In this document: in pieces, positions 44,763-54,263 of the stretch | Layout of the letters: every line of letters begins with the position of its first letter | Numbering within the stretch: position 1 is the stretch's first letter | Assembly (NCBI RefSeq): GCF_900105395.1 | Contig: NZ_LT629775.1 | Location: 7,467,501-7,531,500, forward strand | Reading direction: 5' to 3' | DNA length: 64,000 nt | DNA from: Streptomyces sp. TLI_053 | GTDB lineage: Bacteria; Actinomycetota; Actinomycetes; Streptomycetales; Streptomycetaceae | The notes under the pieces: model-generated | Databases searched by the model: none | What the model was told of the DNA's origin: nothing | Seen by the model: the letters and a program-made list of their open reading frames with translations, nothing else | Made by a program: the position numbers and the translations under genes

Positions 44763-45638
44763 TCAGCTGGGGTCGGGGCGGCCGATCCAGGTACGGGCGA
44801 GGGTCTGGACGGCCGAGCCGTCCGGGTCGGCGAGCTTCTGCGCCAGGTAGTCGGCGGCCCAGGCGTTGGTGGGCACCCGGAAGGCGGGCCGTTCGGCGCG
44901 CAGCGTGCGCACGACGACCTCGGCCACCTCCCGGGCTGGCTGTCCGGCGGCCTCCCAGCCCTGGCCGCCGACCCAGGCGAGGTAGTCCTCGAAGGTCGGC
45001 GCGTAGGGCCCGGAGGCCGCCGCGATGGTGCGGCGGTCGATGTCGGGGAAGATCCCGAACCGGGTGTCCGGCACGAAGCCGGGGACGACCACGGATACCC
45101 GCACGCCGTGTGCGCCGGCCACCGGGGCGAGGCTCTCCATGAACCCCTCGACGGCGGCCTTGGCGGCGCAGTACGCCTCGTTGAACGGCTGGCCGACCAC
45201 GCCGTGCACGCTGCCGATCGTGACCAGCCGGCCGCCGGAGGCGCGCAGCAGCGGCAGGGCGGCGCGGCTCACGGCGATCACGCCGAAGAAGTTCACCTCC
45301 AGGTTGGCCCGCAGCGCGGCGTCGGTGGACATCTCCAGCGTGGGGTCGGAGTTGGAGACACCGGCGTTGTTGACCACCGCGTCCAGCCGCCCGTGGGTGG
45401 CGGCCACGCCGTCGACGCAGGCGGCGACGGAGGCGGCGTCGGTGACGTCGAGCCGGCGGACGTCCAGCTCCACCCCGGCCTCCCCGGCGGCCTTCCGCAG
45501 GTCGTCGGCGCGGTCCGGGTCGCGCAGGGTGGCCACGGTGGTGAACCCGGCCCGGGCGGCGGCCACGGCGGTGGCCAGGCCGATGCCGGAGGAGCAGCCG
45601 GTGACGAGCAGGACGCCGTCGGCCGGTGCGGCGCTCAC
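44763..45638 (-). CDS. short-chain dehydrogenase/reductase
   Basis: A 291-residue SDR with nucleotide motif VTGCSSGIG near residue 12, NNAG near residue 88, catalytic Ser in TIGSVHG and YCAAK with the catalytic Tyr and Lys near residue 157. The GTG at 45638 overlaps the stop of the MFS gene (GTGA), placing it firmly in the cluster operon. In a pathway with an amine oxidase, an SDR may reduce the resulting carbonyl or cyclic imine. That role is inferred from context only. Confidence 0.88.
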   Translation of the reverse strand: MSAAPADGVLLVTGCSSGIGLATAVAAARAGFTTVATLRDPDRADDLRKAAGEAGVELDVRRLDVTDAASVAACVDGVAATHGRLDAVVNNAGVSNSDPTLEMSTDAALRANLEVNFFGVIAVSRAALPLLRASGGRLVTIGSVHGVVGQPFNEAYCAAKAAVEGFMESLAPVAGAHGVRVSVVVPGFVPDTRFGIFPDIDRRTIAAASGPYAPTFEDYLAWVGGQGWEAAGQPAREVAEVVVRTLRAERPAFRVPTNAWAADYLAQKLADPDGSAVQTLARTWIGRPDPS

Positions 45639-46936
45639 GGTGCGCTCTCCGTCAGCTCGGGCTCGGGCCGGGCGTCGGTGGGCCGCTGCTCCGCCTCGCG
45701 GGCGGCGGCGTCCATCCGGCCCTGGACGCCGAGAGCGGGCAGGAAGGAGCAGGCGGCGAGCAGGGTGCCGCCGGCCATCGTCCAGCGCGCCGCGTCCAGG
45801 ACCCCGAGCGGGTCGGTGAGCGCGGACACGGCCAGGCCGCCGACCAGCGCGGCGAGCGGGATCACGCCCCAGGTGACGGTGCGGAACGCCGCGTGCATCA
45901 CGCCCTGGTGCTCGGCGGACATCCGGGACTGGCGGGTGGGTGCGCTGCACACGTTGATGCAGGACATGAAGAAGCCGTAGCAGCCCATGGTCACCGCGAT
46001 CACGAGCACGGAGGGCAGCGCGGGCGCGGCCAGCACGCCCAGCCCGACCAGGCAGTGCAGCAGCAGCGACCAGGCCAGGGTGCGGCCCAGGCCCAGCCGC
46101 CGGCTGATCCTGGGGGCGACCACGGCGCCGGTGAGCGCGCCGACCGCGCCGACCGACATGGCGGCGCCGAACTGGCCGACCGAGAGGTCCAGGCCCCGGT
46201 AGGCGAGCACGGGCAGCACCGTGACGAACACCGGCCCGCCGCAGTTGAGCGTGACCGCCGCCAGGACCACCCGGCGCAGCACCGGGTCGGCCCAGTTCAT
46301 CCGGAACCCGATGGTCAGCCGCTCCCAGACGGTGCCCTCGACGACGGTGCGCTCGCCCCACGGCCGCATGTAGCGGAAGCAGGTGGCGGAGATCAGGTAG
46401 CTGGCGGCGTCGACCACGAGGGCGCCGACGCCGAGCGCGCTGTAGAGGCCGGCGGCGATCGAGGGCCCGGCCACCTCGGCGACCGAGTTGCTGCCCTCCA
46501 GCCGGGAGTAGGCGCGCACCATCCGCTCCTCGGGGACCACCGCGGGGACGGCGATCAGGTACCCGACGTTGAAGAAGATGGTGGCGCCGCTGATCACGGC
46601 CACACAGCCGAACAGCAGCGGGGTGGAGAGCAGGTCCAGCCAGTACGCGAGCGGGATCACCAGGACGGCGGCCAGTCGGAGCAGGTCGCAGACCAGCATG
46701 GTGCGGCGCTTGTCCCAGCGGTCCACCAGCACTCCGGCGACCGGGCCCAGCAGCGGGATGCCGAGGTACTGGGCCATCGCCACCACGCCGACCTGGAGGG
46801 CGGAGGCGTGCAGCACGAAGATCATCAGGGTCGGGACGACGAACACGGTGATCCGGTCGCCGACCACGCTGACGGTCTGGCCGGTCCAGAACAGGTTGAA
46901 GCCGCGCCCGAGGTCCGCCGGCTTTCGCAGCTTCAC
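45635..46936 (-). CDS. MFS exporter of the beta-lysine cluster
   Basis: A 433-residue major facilitator protein of the enterobactin-exporter-like group, about twelve hydrophobic segments, with a basic loop GVLVDRWDKRRTM near residue 67. The GTG at 46936 follows GGGGAGG and overlaps the upstream stop by 4 bases. Given its place inside the operon, export of and resistance to the product are the likely functions. Confidence 0.85.
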   Translation of the reverse strand: MKLRKPADLGRGFNLFWTGQTVSVVGDRITVFVVPTLMIFVLHASALQVGVVAMAQYLGIPLLGPVAGVLVDRWDKRRTMLVCDLLRLAAVLVIPLAYWLDLLSTPLLFGCVAVISGATIFFNVGYLIAVPAVVPEERMVRAYSRLEGSNSVAEVAGPSIAAGLYSALGVGALVVDAASYLISATCFRYMRPWGERTVVEGTVWERLTIGFRMNWADPVLRRVVLAAVTLNCGGPVFVTVLPVLAYRGLDLSVGQFGAAMSVGAVGALTGAVVAPRISRRLGLGRTLAWSLLLHCLVGLGVLAAPALPSVLVIAVTMGCYGFFMSCINVCSAPTRQSRMSAEHQGVMHAAFRTVTWGVIPLAALVGGLAVSALTDPLGVLDAARWTMAGGTLLAACSFLPALGVQGRMDAAAREAEQRPTDARPEPELTESAP

Positions 46937-48165
46937 GAGGCCTCCCCGCGGACCACCAGGGAGGCGGTCTTGCCGGTGCGGTCGTTGCTGACCAGCGCCT
47001 CGACGACCCGGACCGTCACGTGCTCGGGGTCGTGCTGGAACGCGGTGCTGAGGGTGAACGTCCCGGCCAGCAGCTCGGCCCGCAGCGCCGCCGGGTCCAC
47101 CCCGGCGGCCGGGTCGGCCAGCAGCAGCACCTCGACGCCGGTGGCCCGGCCGCCGTCCTCGGTGACCACCACCTGGGCCCGGGAGACGCCGGGCTCCCGC
47201 TCGGCCCGGGCGACCAGCTCGTCCACGTGCAGGCCGAGGCCGCGCACCTGGACGACGTTGTCCCGCCGCCCCAGCACCCGCATCGCGGCGCCGGGGCGGC
47301 CGCACGGGCAGGTGGTCAGCCCGCCCGCGTCCCCGGTGCGGTAGCGGAGCACCGGGTTGAGCATCTCCGGGTCGAGGGTGGTGAAGTCCAGCAGCCCGTC
47401 CGCTCCGGCGTGCACCAGCTGGGTGGGCAGCGGATGGAAGGTGTCGGCCGGGCAGTCGGGCGTGTTGGTGCCGACCACCCAGGTCTCGGTGGAGCCGAAC
47501 ATGCCCCAGCGGCGGGCCCCGGGCGCGACCACCGCGAGGTCCTCCTCCAGCTGCGGCTGCCAGGCCTCGCCCAGCCACAGCACCTTGCGCAGCGAGGGCA
47601 GCTTCAGCCCGGCCGCGCGGGCGTGCGCGAACCAGAGCCGCAGCACGCTGGGGGTGCCGCCGATCGCCGTCACCCCGCGGTCGGCGAGGAAGCCCAGCCA
47701 GTCCGGGTACTCCTCGCGGGTGATCGAGCCGAGCGCGATCACCCGGCAGCCGGCCCGGTCGGCCAGCGCGGCGGCCAGGAAGTGCGCGCCCCACATCCGG
47801 CCGGCGCCCCAGGCGTTGGCGAACACGTCCGCGCGGTCCAGCACCGGCCAGTGCTCGTGCACCCCGGCCATGTAGAACCCGGTCGGCGCGTAGCCGACCT
47901 TGGGCGCGCCGGTGGAACCGCCGCTCTGGAACAGCCAGGTGGCGGCCGTGTCGGAGCGCGGCTCCAGGTGGGCGAGGGCGGTGTTCAGGTCGTCCTTGAG
48001 CAGCGGCGGCAGCGCGGCCAGCTCGTCCAGGGTGCGGACGGCCGCCGGGCGGTCGGCGTAGCGGGGGGCGAGCGCGGGCACGGTGCGCAGCCGCTCCAGG
48101 GTGGCGGCGGCGACGGTCAGTCGTGGTTCGGCCGCGTCCGGCGGCAGGGAGAACGCGTCGGTCAT
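46933..48165 (-). CDS. PaaK-like adenylate-forming enzyme (2)
   Basis: A 410-residue phenylacetate-CoA ligase-like protein. The nucleotide motif is FQSGGSTGAPKVGY (near residue 80), MFGSTETW follows near residue 215, and the CPCGRPGAAMRVLGRRDN segment near residue 305 is typical of this branch. It differs clearly from the protein at 43476. The ATG overlaps the stop of the ATP-grasp gene by ATGA. It probably activates a small carboxylic acid for transfer; partner thiol (CoA or carrier) unknown. Confidence 0.85.
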   Translation of the reverse strand: MTDAFSLPPDAAEPRLTVAAATLERLRTVPALAPRYADRPAAVRTLDELAALPPLLKDDLNTALAHLEPRSDTAATWLFQSGGSTGAPKVGYAPTGFYMAGVHEHWPVLDRADVFANAWGAGRMWGAHFLAAALADRAGCRVIALGSITREEYPDWLGFLADRGVTAIGGTPSVLRLWFAHARAAGLKLPSLRKVLWLGEAWQPQLEEDLAVVAPGARRWGMFGSTETWVVGTNTPDCPADTFHPLPTQLVHAGADGLLDFTTLDPEMLNPVLRYRTGDAGGLTTCPCGRPGAAMRVLGRRDNVVQVRGLGLHVDELVARAEREPGVSRAQVVVTEDGGRATGVEVLLLADPAAGVDPAALRAELLAGTFTLSTAFQHDPEHVTVRVVEALVSNDRTGKTASLVVRGEAS

Positions 48166-49301
48166 CGGGTTTCCGATCGGGGGGCGGAGGTCGTCGGGGC
48201 GAGGGTCGTCGGGGTGGCGGTCGCGGGGGCGGGGGTCGGGGTGCGGTGCGGGAGGGGGGACATCAGGCCGACGGGGGCGGACGGCGTGCCGTCGGCGAGC
48301 CACTTGGCGTGGGCGTCCCGGTAGGCGGTGAACCGGGCCCGGACGATGTCGCGCTGCAGCGAGCGGTCCGGGTCGGTGAAGTCCGGGGCGATCACGCCGT
48401 CCGGCTCCAGCTCCGAGAACCAGTACTTCTCGCCGTCGTACAGGAAGTCCACGCAGAAGAACGGGATCCTCAGCTTCTCGGCGAAGTAGGCCGTGGCCTC
48501 GGCGAGTTCCGGCGGGACGGGCGGGAACTCCATCGTCCCGCCCCGGCTGGCGTTGGCCACCGGCGAACCGGCCTCCGGCACCCGTCGCATCACCGCGTAC
48601 GGCTCGCCGTTCACCACGTACACCCGGTAGTCGACGGTGCCGTCGCCCAGGTACGGCTGGGCGACGAGCGTGGTGTCCCCGCCCTGGGCGAGGCTGGCCA
48701 GACCACGGATGTCCTCCGGCCCGCGGGCGAGGTTGATCCCGCCGCCCCCGCACCAGCCGGCGGGCTTGACGATCGCCGGGTAGGTCAGCCGGTCGAGCGC
48801 CACCTCGTACTGGTGCTTGGCGACGTCCCGGCCGGAGCCGATCCGGATCGACGGGATCGGCGGTACCGGCGAGTCGGCCAGGTGCAGCACGGTGGCGACC
48901 TTGTCGTTGCCGATCAGCGAGACGTACGGCGGGAACGGCAGGTAGAACCCGGCCTGCTCCAGCACCGCGTACAGCGAGTACTGGTTGAAGATGTCCATCG
49001 ACTGGTACGGCAGCGAGTACAGCGCGGTGACGAACAGGGTGTCCTGCGGGGTCACCGGCTCCTCGTCCACGTACACCACCGGGCGGGCGGGGTCACTGGC
49101 GTCCACCGTGACGGCGTCCGGGGAGTGCCGGCACCAGGAGAGGCCCAGCTCCTCGGCGATCTCCTCGTAGAGGTCCCAGAAGAAGTACCGCCACATCGCG
49201 GTGGTCCGGGTCGACTCGCGGTCGGGGAAGATCCAGCACATCCGGCGCAGCGGGGCGGCCTCCTGCGGGCCGTGCTCCTGCTGGTCGCTGCGGTTCGTCA
49301 C
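48162..49301 (-). CDS. ATP-grasp ligase of the beta-lysine cluster
   Basis: A 379-residue RimK/glutathione-synthase-like ATP-grasp protein. ATP is held by YPAIVKPAGWCGGGGINLA (near residue 168) and the metal site is in FCVDFLYDGEKYWFSELEPDG (near residue 275). The C-terminus trails into a Pro/Thr-rich tail. It should form an amide bond through an acyl phosphate. It is clustered by 4-base overlaps with the aminomutase upstream and the PaaK-like gene downstream, so it may join beta-lysine or its derivative to another amine or acid. The start is GTG 49301, behind AAGGAG. Confidence 0.86.
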   Translation of the reverse strand: MTNRSDQQEHGPQEAAPLRRMCWIFPDRESTRTTAMWRYFFWDLYEEIAEELGLSWCRHSPDAVTVDASDPARPVVYVDEEPVTPQDTLFVTALYSLPYQSMDIFNQYSLYAVLEQAGFYLPFPPYVSLIGNDKVATVLHLADSPVPPIPSIRIGSGRDVAKHQYEVALDRLTYPAIVKPAGWCGGGGINLARGPEDIRGLASLAQGGDTTLVAQPYLGDGTVDYRVYVVNGEPYAVMRRVPEAGSPVANASRGGTMEFPPVPPELAEATAYFAEKLRIPFFCVDFLYDGEKYWFSELEPDGVIAPDFTDPDRSLQRDIVRARFTAYRDAHAKWLADGTPSAPVGLMSPLPHRTPTPAPATATPTTLAPTTSAPRSETR

Positions 49302-50884
49302 CGGGCTGCTCCTTCCTGCGGGGCCGGTGCGGCGGCAGCGGCGCGCGCGGCCCGCTCCGTCCACCAGCGGCGGCCGGACTCGGGGAGGGTGTCCACCGGG
49401 TCGTAGTAGGGGTGGCGGCGGTCGAGCGGGTCCTCCGCCCCGCTGCCGCCGGACGGCGCGGCGCCGCCGGAGCGGGCCTCCAGGGCCGTGCGGTAGTTCT
49501 TGGTCCAGTAGGAGATGCCGCGTTCGCGGTCGTACGCCACGGCCTGGTGCACCCAGCGCTTGCCGAGCCGCGGCACGTCGCAGACCAGGCGCGGGGTGGC
49601 GTAGCCGGGCAGGTAGCCCATGATCGCCTCCTGGAGGTACTGGGCCCGGTGGACGCTGGTGCGCCAGTGCTCGGCGTTGGGGATCATGTCGCAGAGGTAG
49701 AAGTAGTAGGGGAGGATGTTCGCCTCGCCCTGGAGCGCGAAGCAGAGGTCCAGCAGGTCCTCCGGGGTGTCGTTGACGCCCCGCATCAGCACGCCCTGGT
49801 TGCGCACGTCGCGCACACCCGCGTCGAGCAGCGCCCGGGCCGCCTCGGCGACCAGCGGGGTCACCGAGCGCACGTGGTTGGCGTGGGTGTGCACGGCGAG
49901 GTTGACGGCGCGCCGGGCGGCGATCGTCGCGACCCGGTGCACGCCCTCCAGGACCTGCGGCTGCAGCCAGTGCTGCGGAAGGCCGACCACCGCCTTGCTG
50001 GCGAGCCGGATGTCGCGGACCGACTCCAGCTCCAGCAGCCGCAGCAGGAAGGACTCGAGCTGCGGCCACGGCACATTGGCGAGGTCGCCGCCGGACACCA
50101 CCACGTCGCGCACGGCCGGGGTGCGCTTGAGGTAGTCGAGCATCTGCTCCTGCCGGTGGGCCGGCCGCAGCACCAGCCGGGCCTTGGTGACCTGGGGCGT
50201 GGAGGTGCCGACCAGGTCCATCCGGGTGCAGTGCCCGCAGTACTGCGGGCAGGTGGAGACCAGCTCGGCCAGCACCTTGGTGGGGTAACGGTGGGTGAGG
50301 CCCTCGACCACCCACATCTCGGCCTCGTGCAGCGAGTCGCGCTCGGCCTTCGGGTGGCTGGGCCAGCGCGGGTGCCGGTCGGCGAGCACCGGCAGCATGT
50401 AGCGACGCACCGGGTCGGCCAGGAACGCAGCGGTGAACGCCGCCGGGGTGGTGGGGGAGTGCGCGGCCATGGTGTTCAGCAGCTGCGGTGGCAGCAGGAT
50501 CGGCATGGTCGCGAACTCGGCCTGATCGGCTGCGAGTTGCTCGTAGAACTCGGGCGTGAGCAGTTCGCCGACGACCGCCCGGAGCTGGCGGGCGTTCTTG
50601 ACGCAGTGCGCGCGCTGCCACTGGGCGTCGCGCCACTGCGCCTCGGTGACGTCGCGCCAGCCGGGCAGCCGGCGCCAGTCCGGCTCCACCAGCCGGGCCC
50701 GGACGTACTGGTACGGCTGCCGGAGCGGGGGCGGTGCGGCGGTGGTGGTGACGGTGCTGGATGCGGCGGTCGGGAGCGCGGGGGCCGGGAGTGCGGGGGC
50801 CGGGAGTGCGGGGGTCGGGAGTGCGGGCGCGGTGGTCACCGGCGCGGCGGGGGTGCGCGCGGGGGACAGGAGGTGGTCGGTCAT
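49298..50884 (-). CDS. kamA: lysine 2,3-aminomutase (radical SAM, PLP)
   Basis: A 528-residue KamA-family radical SAM enzyme, which should convert L-lysine to beta-lysine. The iron-sulfur cluster motif is CPQYCGHC (near residue 218). The PLP Lys is in DVPRLGK near residue 445, in place of the DAPGGGGK seen in clostridial enzyme. The two Asp residues that bind the lysine side chain appear conserved (YLCDM and CDVP); glutamate-specific relatives lack them. The first 55 residues are a Pro/Ala-rich tail with a 15-bp DNA repeat. The family can also act on other amino acids, but the neighbouring adenylation code supports beta-lysine. The ATG lies 7 bases after the stop of the acyl ligase gene. Confidence 0.88.
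   Translation of the reverse strand: MTDHLLSPARTPAAPVTTAPALPTPALPAPALPAPALPTAASSTVTTTAAPPPLRQPYQYVRARLVEPDWRRLPGWRDVTEAQWRDAQWQRAHCVKNARQLRAVVGELLTPEFYEQLAADQAEFATMPILLPPQLLNTMAAHSPTTPAAFTAAFLADPVRRYMLPVLADRHPRWPSHPKAERDSLHEAEMWVVEGLTHRYPTKVLAELVSTCPQYCGHCTRMDLVGTSTPQVTKARLVLRPAHRQEQMLDYLKRTPAVRDVVVSGGDLANVPWPQLESFLLRLLELESVRDIRLASKAVVGLPQHWLQPQVLEGVHRVATIAARRAVNLAVHTHANHVRSVTPLVAEAARALLDAGVRDVRNQGVLMRGVNDTPEDLLDLCFALQGEANILPYYFYLCDMIPNAEHWRTSVHRAQYLQEAIMGYLPGYATPRLVCDVPRLGKRWVHQAVAYDRERGISYWTKNYRTALEARSGGAAPSGGSGAEDPLDRRHPYYDPVDTLPESGRRWWTERAARAAAAAPAPQEGAAR
50771..50830. repeat. 15-bp in-frame tandem repeat (4 copies) in kamA
   Basis: Four near-identical copies of cgggagtgcgggggc (+ strand reading) encode Ala-Leu-Pro-Ala-Pro-type repeats in the disordered N-terminus of the aminomutase. 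Confidence 0.9.
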
Positions 50885-50891
50885 TCCGGTG

Positions 50892-52655
50892 CTACTGGGC
50901 GGTGAGGAGGGTGGCGAAGCGGGTGCGCAGTTCGCGCTTGAGCACCTTGCCGGTCGGCCCGAGCGGGAAGTCCGCCGCCGTGCGGGCGATCCGGACGGCG
51001 GCGAGCGCGGCCAGTCCGGCCCCGGCCAGGGCCTTGTTGGCGGCCTCCAGGACCTCCTCGGCGGTCGCGGACTCCGCGTCCTGCTGCAACTGAACCACCG
51101 CGACGGGCCGTTGCCCCTCACCGGTGGCACCGGGCACGCCCACCACCGAGCAGTCCCGGACCAGCTCGGCGCAGTCCGCCAGCAGCACCTCCTCGACCGG
51201 CAGGCTGTAGACCGGCCCGGCGGAGGTGTCGATGACGTCCACGGTGCGGTCCAGGTGGTAGAACCGGCCCTCGGCGTCGCGCCGGGCGAGGTCCCCGGTC
51301 AGCCAGTAGCCGGCCAGTTCGAAGCTCCCGGTCAGCCGCGCGTTGTTCCAGTAGCCCGGTGTCCGCGAGGGCGAGTCGATCCCGAGCAGCCCGACCGTGC
51401 CGTCCGGCAGTTCGTTGCCGTCCTGGTCCAGCACGGCCGCCCGGCGCACCACTTCGAGCGGCTTGCCGACACAGCGGTCGTTGCGGACGCTCTCCGGTGT
51501 GGTGACCTGGCCGAACAGTGCCATGCCCATCTCGGAGGAGCCCAGCCCGTCGACGAACTGCGAACCGGGCAGCGCGGGTTGCTCGGCCTTCTCCTGCGGC
51601 AGCAGCCAGGGCCGGATCAGCCCGGCCGGGCGCTCGCCCAGCTGCACCAGTCGGCGGATGTGCCCGTAGTGCGCGCTGTCGCCGGTGTTGAACCAGGAGT
51701 GCACCTTGGCCGCGCCCGCCACCGGCAGCTCGCCGGTGGCGAGTTCGACGAAGGTGCGCGGGAAGGAGGCGACCATGGTGGGCCGGAAGGCCTCCATCAC
51801 CGGCTCGACCACCGAGCGGCGCCAGTCCGCCATCACCACGGTCGGCAGGCCGAGCAGGGTCGCGGTGAGGAAGTAGCTCAGACCGCCGGCGTGGGTGTGC
51901 GGCATCAGCGACATCAGCCGGTCCTCCGGCTCGGCCGGGAAGCGCACCATGCGCGGCTGCTTGCCGTCCCAGAACTGCCGGTGCGCCAGCATCGTCGACT
52001 TCGGCGTGCCGGTGGTGCCGGAGGAGTGGATCAGCGCGACCACGTCCTCCGCCGCGTGCCGGTACGGGTACTCGGCGGGCAGGCCGCCGGAGGCGTCCGC
52101 GTCGAAGGCCTGGATCTCGGCGGCGAGTGCGATGAACCGGGGGCGGCGCTGCGGGTCCTGGCGGTAGGCGGCGGCGAGGCGGGTGGTGTCGTCGGCGACC
52201 ACGCCGACCACGCCGACGTGGTTGAGGTAGCGGACCATCACGTCGTGCCGCATGGCGTCGTTCACCAGGGCCGGGACGGCGCCCAGCGCGGTGAGCGCCA
52301 GGAAGTGCAGCAGCGGTTCCAGGCCCTCGGCGATCACCACCGCCACCGGCTCGCCCGGGCGCACGCCGTTCGCGTGGTACCAGGCGGCGTAGCGGTCGCG
52401 CAGGTCGGCGAGGTCCTGGAGGCTGTGGCCGCGCAGCACCACCGCGCCGCGGTGGTCGAGGTGGTGGCTGTAGGCGAAGGGGACCGCGCGGTTGGGGTTC
52501 ACGGCGAGGGCGTGGTCGAGGAAGTTGCCGGCCCCGAGCTCCGGTTCGGCCATCAGCCGCTCGCGAGCGGCGAGCGGTGCGACCGGGGAGGGGGCGGAGG
52601 GTGCGGCGGTGGCGGCGGACGCGCCGTTGTCCGGGGAGGAACTCTCGTCGCTCAT
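50892..52655 (-). CDS. acyl-CoA ligase-like adenylate-forming enzyme
   Basis: A 587-residue class I adenylate-forming enzyme of the fatty-acyl-CoA/AMP ligase type. Motifs are LIHSSGTTGTPKSTM (near residue 215), YWLTGDLARRDAEG (near residue 458) and LGPTGKVLKREL at the end, with the catalytic Lys kept. An Ala/Pro/Ser-rich N-terminal stretch of about 30 residues is probably disordered. It may load a starter acyl group on the carrier at 54260 or make an acyl adenylate for the ATP-grasp product. Its substrate cannot be read from the sequence. It follows the amine oxidase gene after 135 bases. Confidence 0.85.
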   Translation of the reverse strand: MSDESSSPDNGASAATAAPSAPSPVAPLAARERLMAEPELGAGNFLDHALAVNPNRAVPFAYSHHLDHRGAVVLRGHSLQDLADLRDRYAAWYHANGVRPGEPVAVVIAEGLEPLLHFLALTALGAVPALVNDAMRHDVMVRYLNHVGVVGVVADDTTRLAAAYRQDPQRRPRFIALAAEIQAFDADASGGLPAEYPYRHAAEDVVALIHSSGTTGTPKSTMLAHRQFWDGKQPRMVRFPAEPEDRLMSLMPHTHAGGLSYFLTATLLGLPTVVMADWRRSVVEPVMEAFRPTMVASFPRTFVELATGELPVAGAAKVHSWFNTGDSAHYGHIRRLVQLGERPAGLIRPWLLPQEKAEQPALPGSQFVDGLGSSEMGMALFGQVTTPESVRNDRCVGKPLEVVRRAAVLDQDGNELPDGTVGLLGIDSPSRTPGYWNNARLTGSFELAGYWLTGDLARRDAEGRFYHLDRTVDVIDTSAGPVYSLPVEEVLLADCAELVRDCSVVGVPGATGEGQRPVAVVQLQQDAESATAEEVLEAANKALAGAGLAALAAVRIARTAADFPLGPTGKVLKRELRTRFATLLTAQ

Positions 52656-52790
52656 GGCGGTCTCCTGAGGGGGGTGGCCCGCGGTTCTTGTGGAACGGAG
52701 CGCGGGTTGCGTGGTGAGGGAGAACTCGTGCGTGGGTGCTCGTGCCGGGGAGGTGGTGCCGGTGGTGCTGGTGGTTCGGCGGAGCGGGGG

Positions 52791-54263
52791 TCAGCCCCCG
52801 GTGCGGAGGATCTCCGCGACGACCCGCCGGCCGGAGCGGATCGCGCCCTCCAGCAGGCCGAAGAACTCGGTACTGGTCTCGGTGCCGGCCCAGTGCACCC
52901 GGCCGTGCGGCGCGGTCAGCGCCGGGCCGAGCCGCGACCAGTCGCCGGGGCCGAAGAGGGCCGCGTAACACCCCTTGCTGTAGGGCTCGTTCACCCAGTC
53001 GGTGCAGTGGAAGCCGATCGGCTCGGGCAGCATCGGGAACAGCGAGCGGGCCTGCGCGACGGCGGCCGCGCGCTGCTCCTCCGGCTCCAGGGCCGCGTAG
53101 CGGTGCGCCTCCGCACCGGTGACGAAGCCGGTGAGCACGCCGACCCGGGAGCCGTCCGGCGCGTCGGCCGGCGAGTCGTCCACGGTGGAGAGCAGCGGGC
53201 CCCGGGCGTTGACCGACCAGCCGGAGAGCCCGTGCTCGCGCCAGACCGGCGCGGGATAGACCAGGTTGACCTTGACCGCGCAGCCGCGTCCGGTCCGTTC
53301 GCCCGCGCGCGGGGCGGGCCGTACGGGCCGGAAGTCGAGCGACTCCGCGAGCAGCGGCGGCAGCGCCACCACCGCGACGTCGGCCCGGTACGCCGCCCCG
53401 CCCTCGGTGTGCACGGTCACGCCCTCGCCGTCCTGGACGACGGACCGCACCGGTTCGCCGAGCCGTACCGAACTGGGCCGCCGGTCCGTCAGCCGGGCGG
53501 CGAGCCGCTCGCACAGCAGGTGCGCGCCGCCGGCGACCCGGTCCTCCTGGGCGCCGCCCTCGAAGGCGTTCAGATAGCGCAGTCCGCCGCCCGAACGCAG
53601 GTAGAAGGCCATGTGCAGGACCGAGACGTCGGCCGGGTCGGCGGCCATCATCTCGCCGAGGAAGAGCGGGAAGAACAGCCGGGCGTCCGGGTGGTCGAGC
53701 TCCTGCTCGGCCCACTCGGCGGCGGTGAGGGTGTCCAGCCGTTCGGCGTCCGGGGTGCGCCAGGGCGCCTCGGGGTCGAGCCGGGCGGTGAGTTCGGCGA
53801 GCCGGTCGAACAGTTCACCGAGCGCGACGGCGTTGAGCGGTGGGAACCGGCCGTCCCGGGTGGCGGGTTCGCCGTTCGCGTCGGGGACCGGAGTGGCGTC
53901 GGCGAGCGCGAACCGGCTCGCGCCGAGCATGGTGGTGGGCGTGGTGGCGAGGCCCAGCTCCTTGATCAGCGCCAGGAGTTCGGTGTGCTTGGCGCCGAGG
54001 TAGGCGGCGCCCGCGTCGATCCAGGCACCGGGTGCGACCTCGATCCCGTGCGTGCGCCCGCCGACCCGTGGGCGCGCCTCCAGCACGGTGACCCGCACCC
54101 CGCGCGCCGCCAGCTCCTCTGCGGCGGTCAGCCCGGCCAGGCCGGCGCCGATCACCACGGCGGAGGCGACCGGTGCGGGGCCGTTCGCGGCGGGGCCGCT
54201 CGTCGTGGAGCCGCTCGTGGTGGGGCCGCTGGTGGTGGGGCCGCTGGTGGTGGGGCCGGTCAT
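52791..54263 (-). CDS. flavin-dependent amine oxidase
   Basis: A 490-residue FAD enzyme of the monoamine oxidase family. It has the dinucleotide motif VVIGAGLAGLTAAEELAARG (near residue 35), the GG-doublet RVGGRTHG near residue 68, and the C-terminal WAGTETSTEFFGLLEGAIRSG that closes the FAD site. A TTSGP repeat begins the protein. It should oxidise a C-N bond to an imine. Its ATG overlaps the stop of the carrier-protein gene by 4 bases, hinting that the substrate is carrier-bound beta-lysine. Oxidation at either amine of beta-lysine would allow closure to a five-membered pyrroline bearing an acetate arm; that product is my inference. Confidence 0.87.
   Translation of the reverse strand: MTGPTTSGPTTSGPTTSGSTTSGPAANGPAPVASAVVIGAGLAGLTAAEELAARGVRVTVLEARPRVGGRTHGIEVAPGAWIDAGAAYLGAKHTELLALIKELGLATTPTTMLGASRFALADATPVPDANGEPATRDGRFPPLNAVALGELFDRLAELTARLDPEAPWRTPDAERLDTLTAAEWAEQELDHPDARLFFPLFLGEMMAADPADVSVLHMAFYLRSGGGLRYLNAFEGGAQEDRVAGGAHLLCERLAARLTDRRPSSVRLGEPVRSVVQDGEGVTVHTEGGAAYRADVAVVALPPLLAESLDFRPVRPAPRAGERTGRGCAVKVNLVYPAPVWREHGLSGWSVNARGPLLSTVDDSPADAPDGSRVGVLTGFVTGAEAHRYAALEPEEQRAAAVAQARSLFPMLPEPIGFHCTDWVNEPYSKGCYAALFGPGDWSRLGPALTAPHGRVHWAGTETSTEFFGLLEGAIRSGRRVVAEILRTGG
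54196..54255. repeat. 15-bp in-frame tandem repeat (4 copies) in the amine oxidase gene
   Basis: Four near-identical copies of ccgctggtggtgggg (+ strand reading) encode TTSGP repeats at the start of the amine oxidase. Confidence 0.9.
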
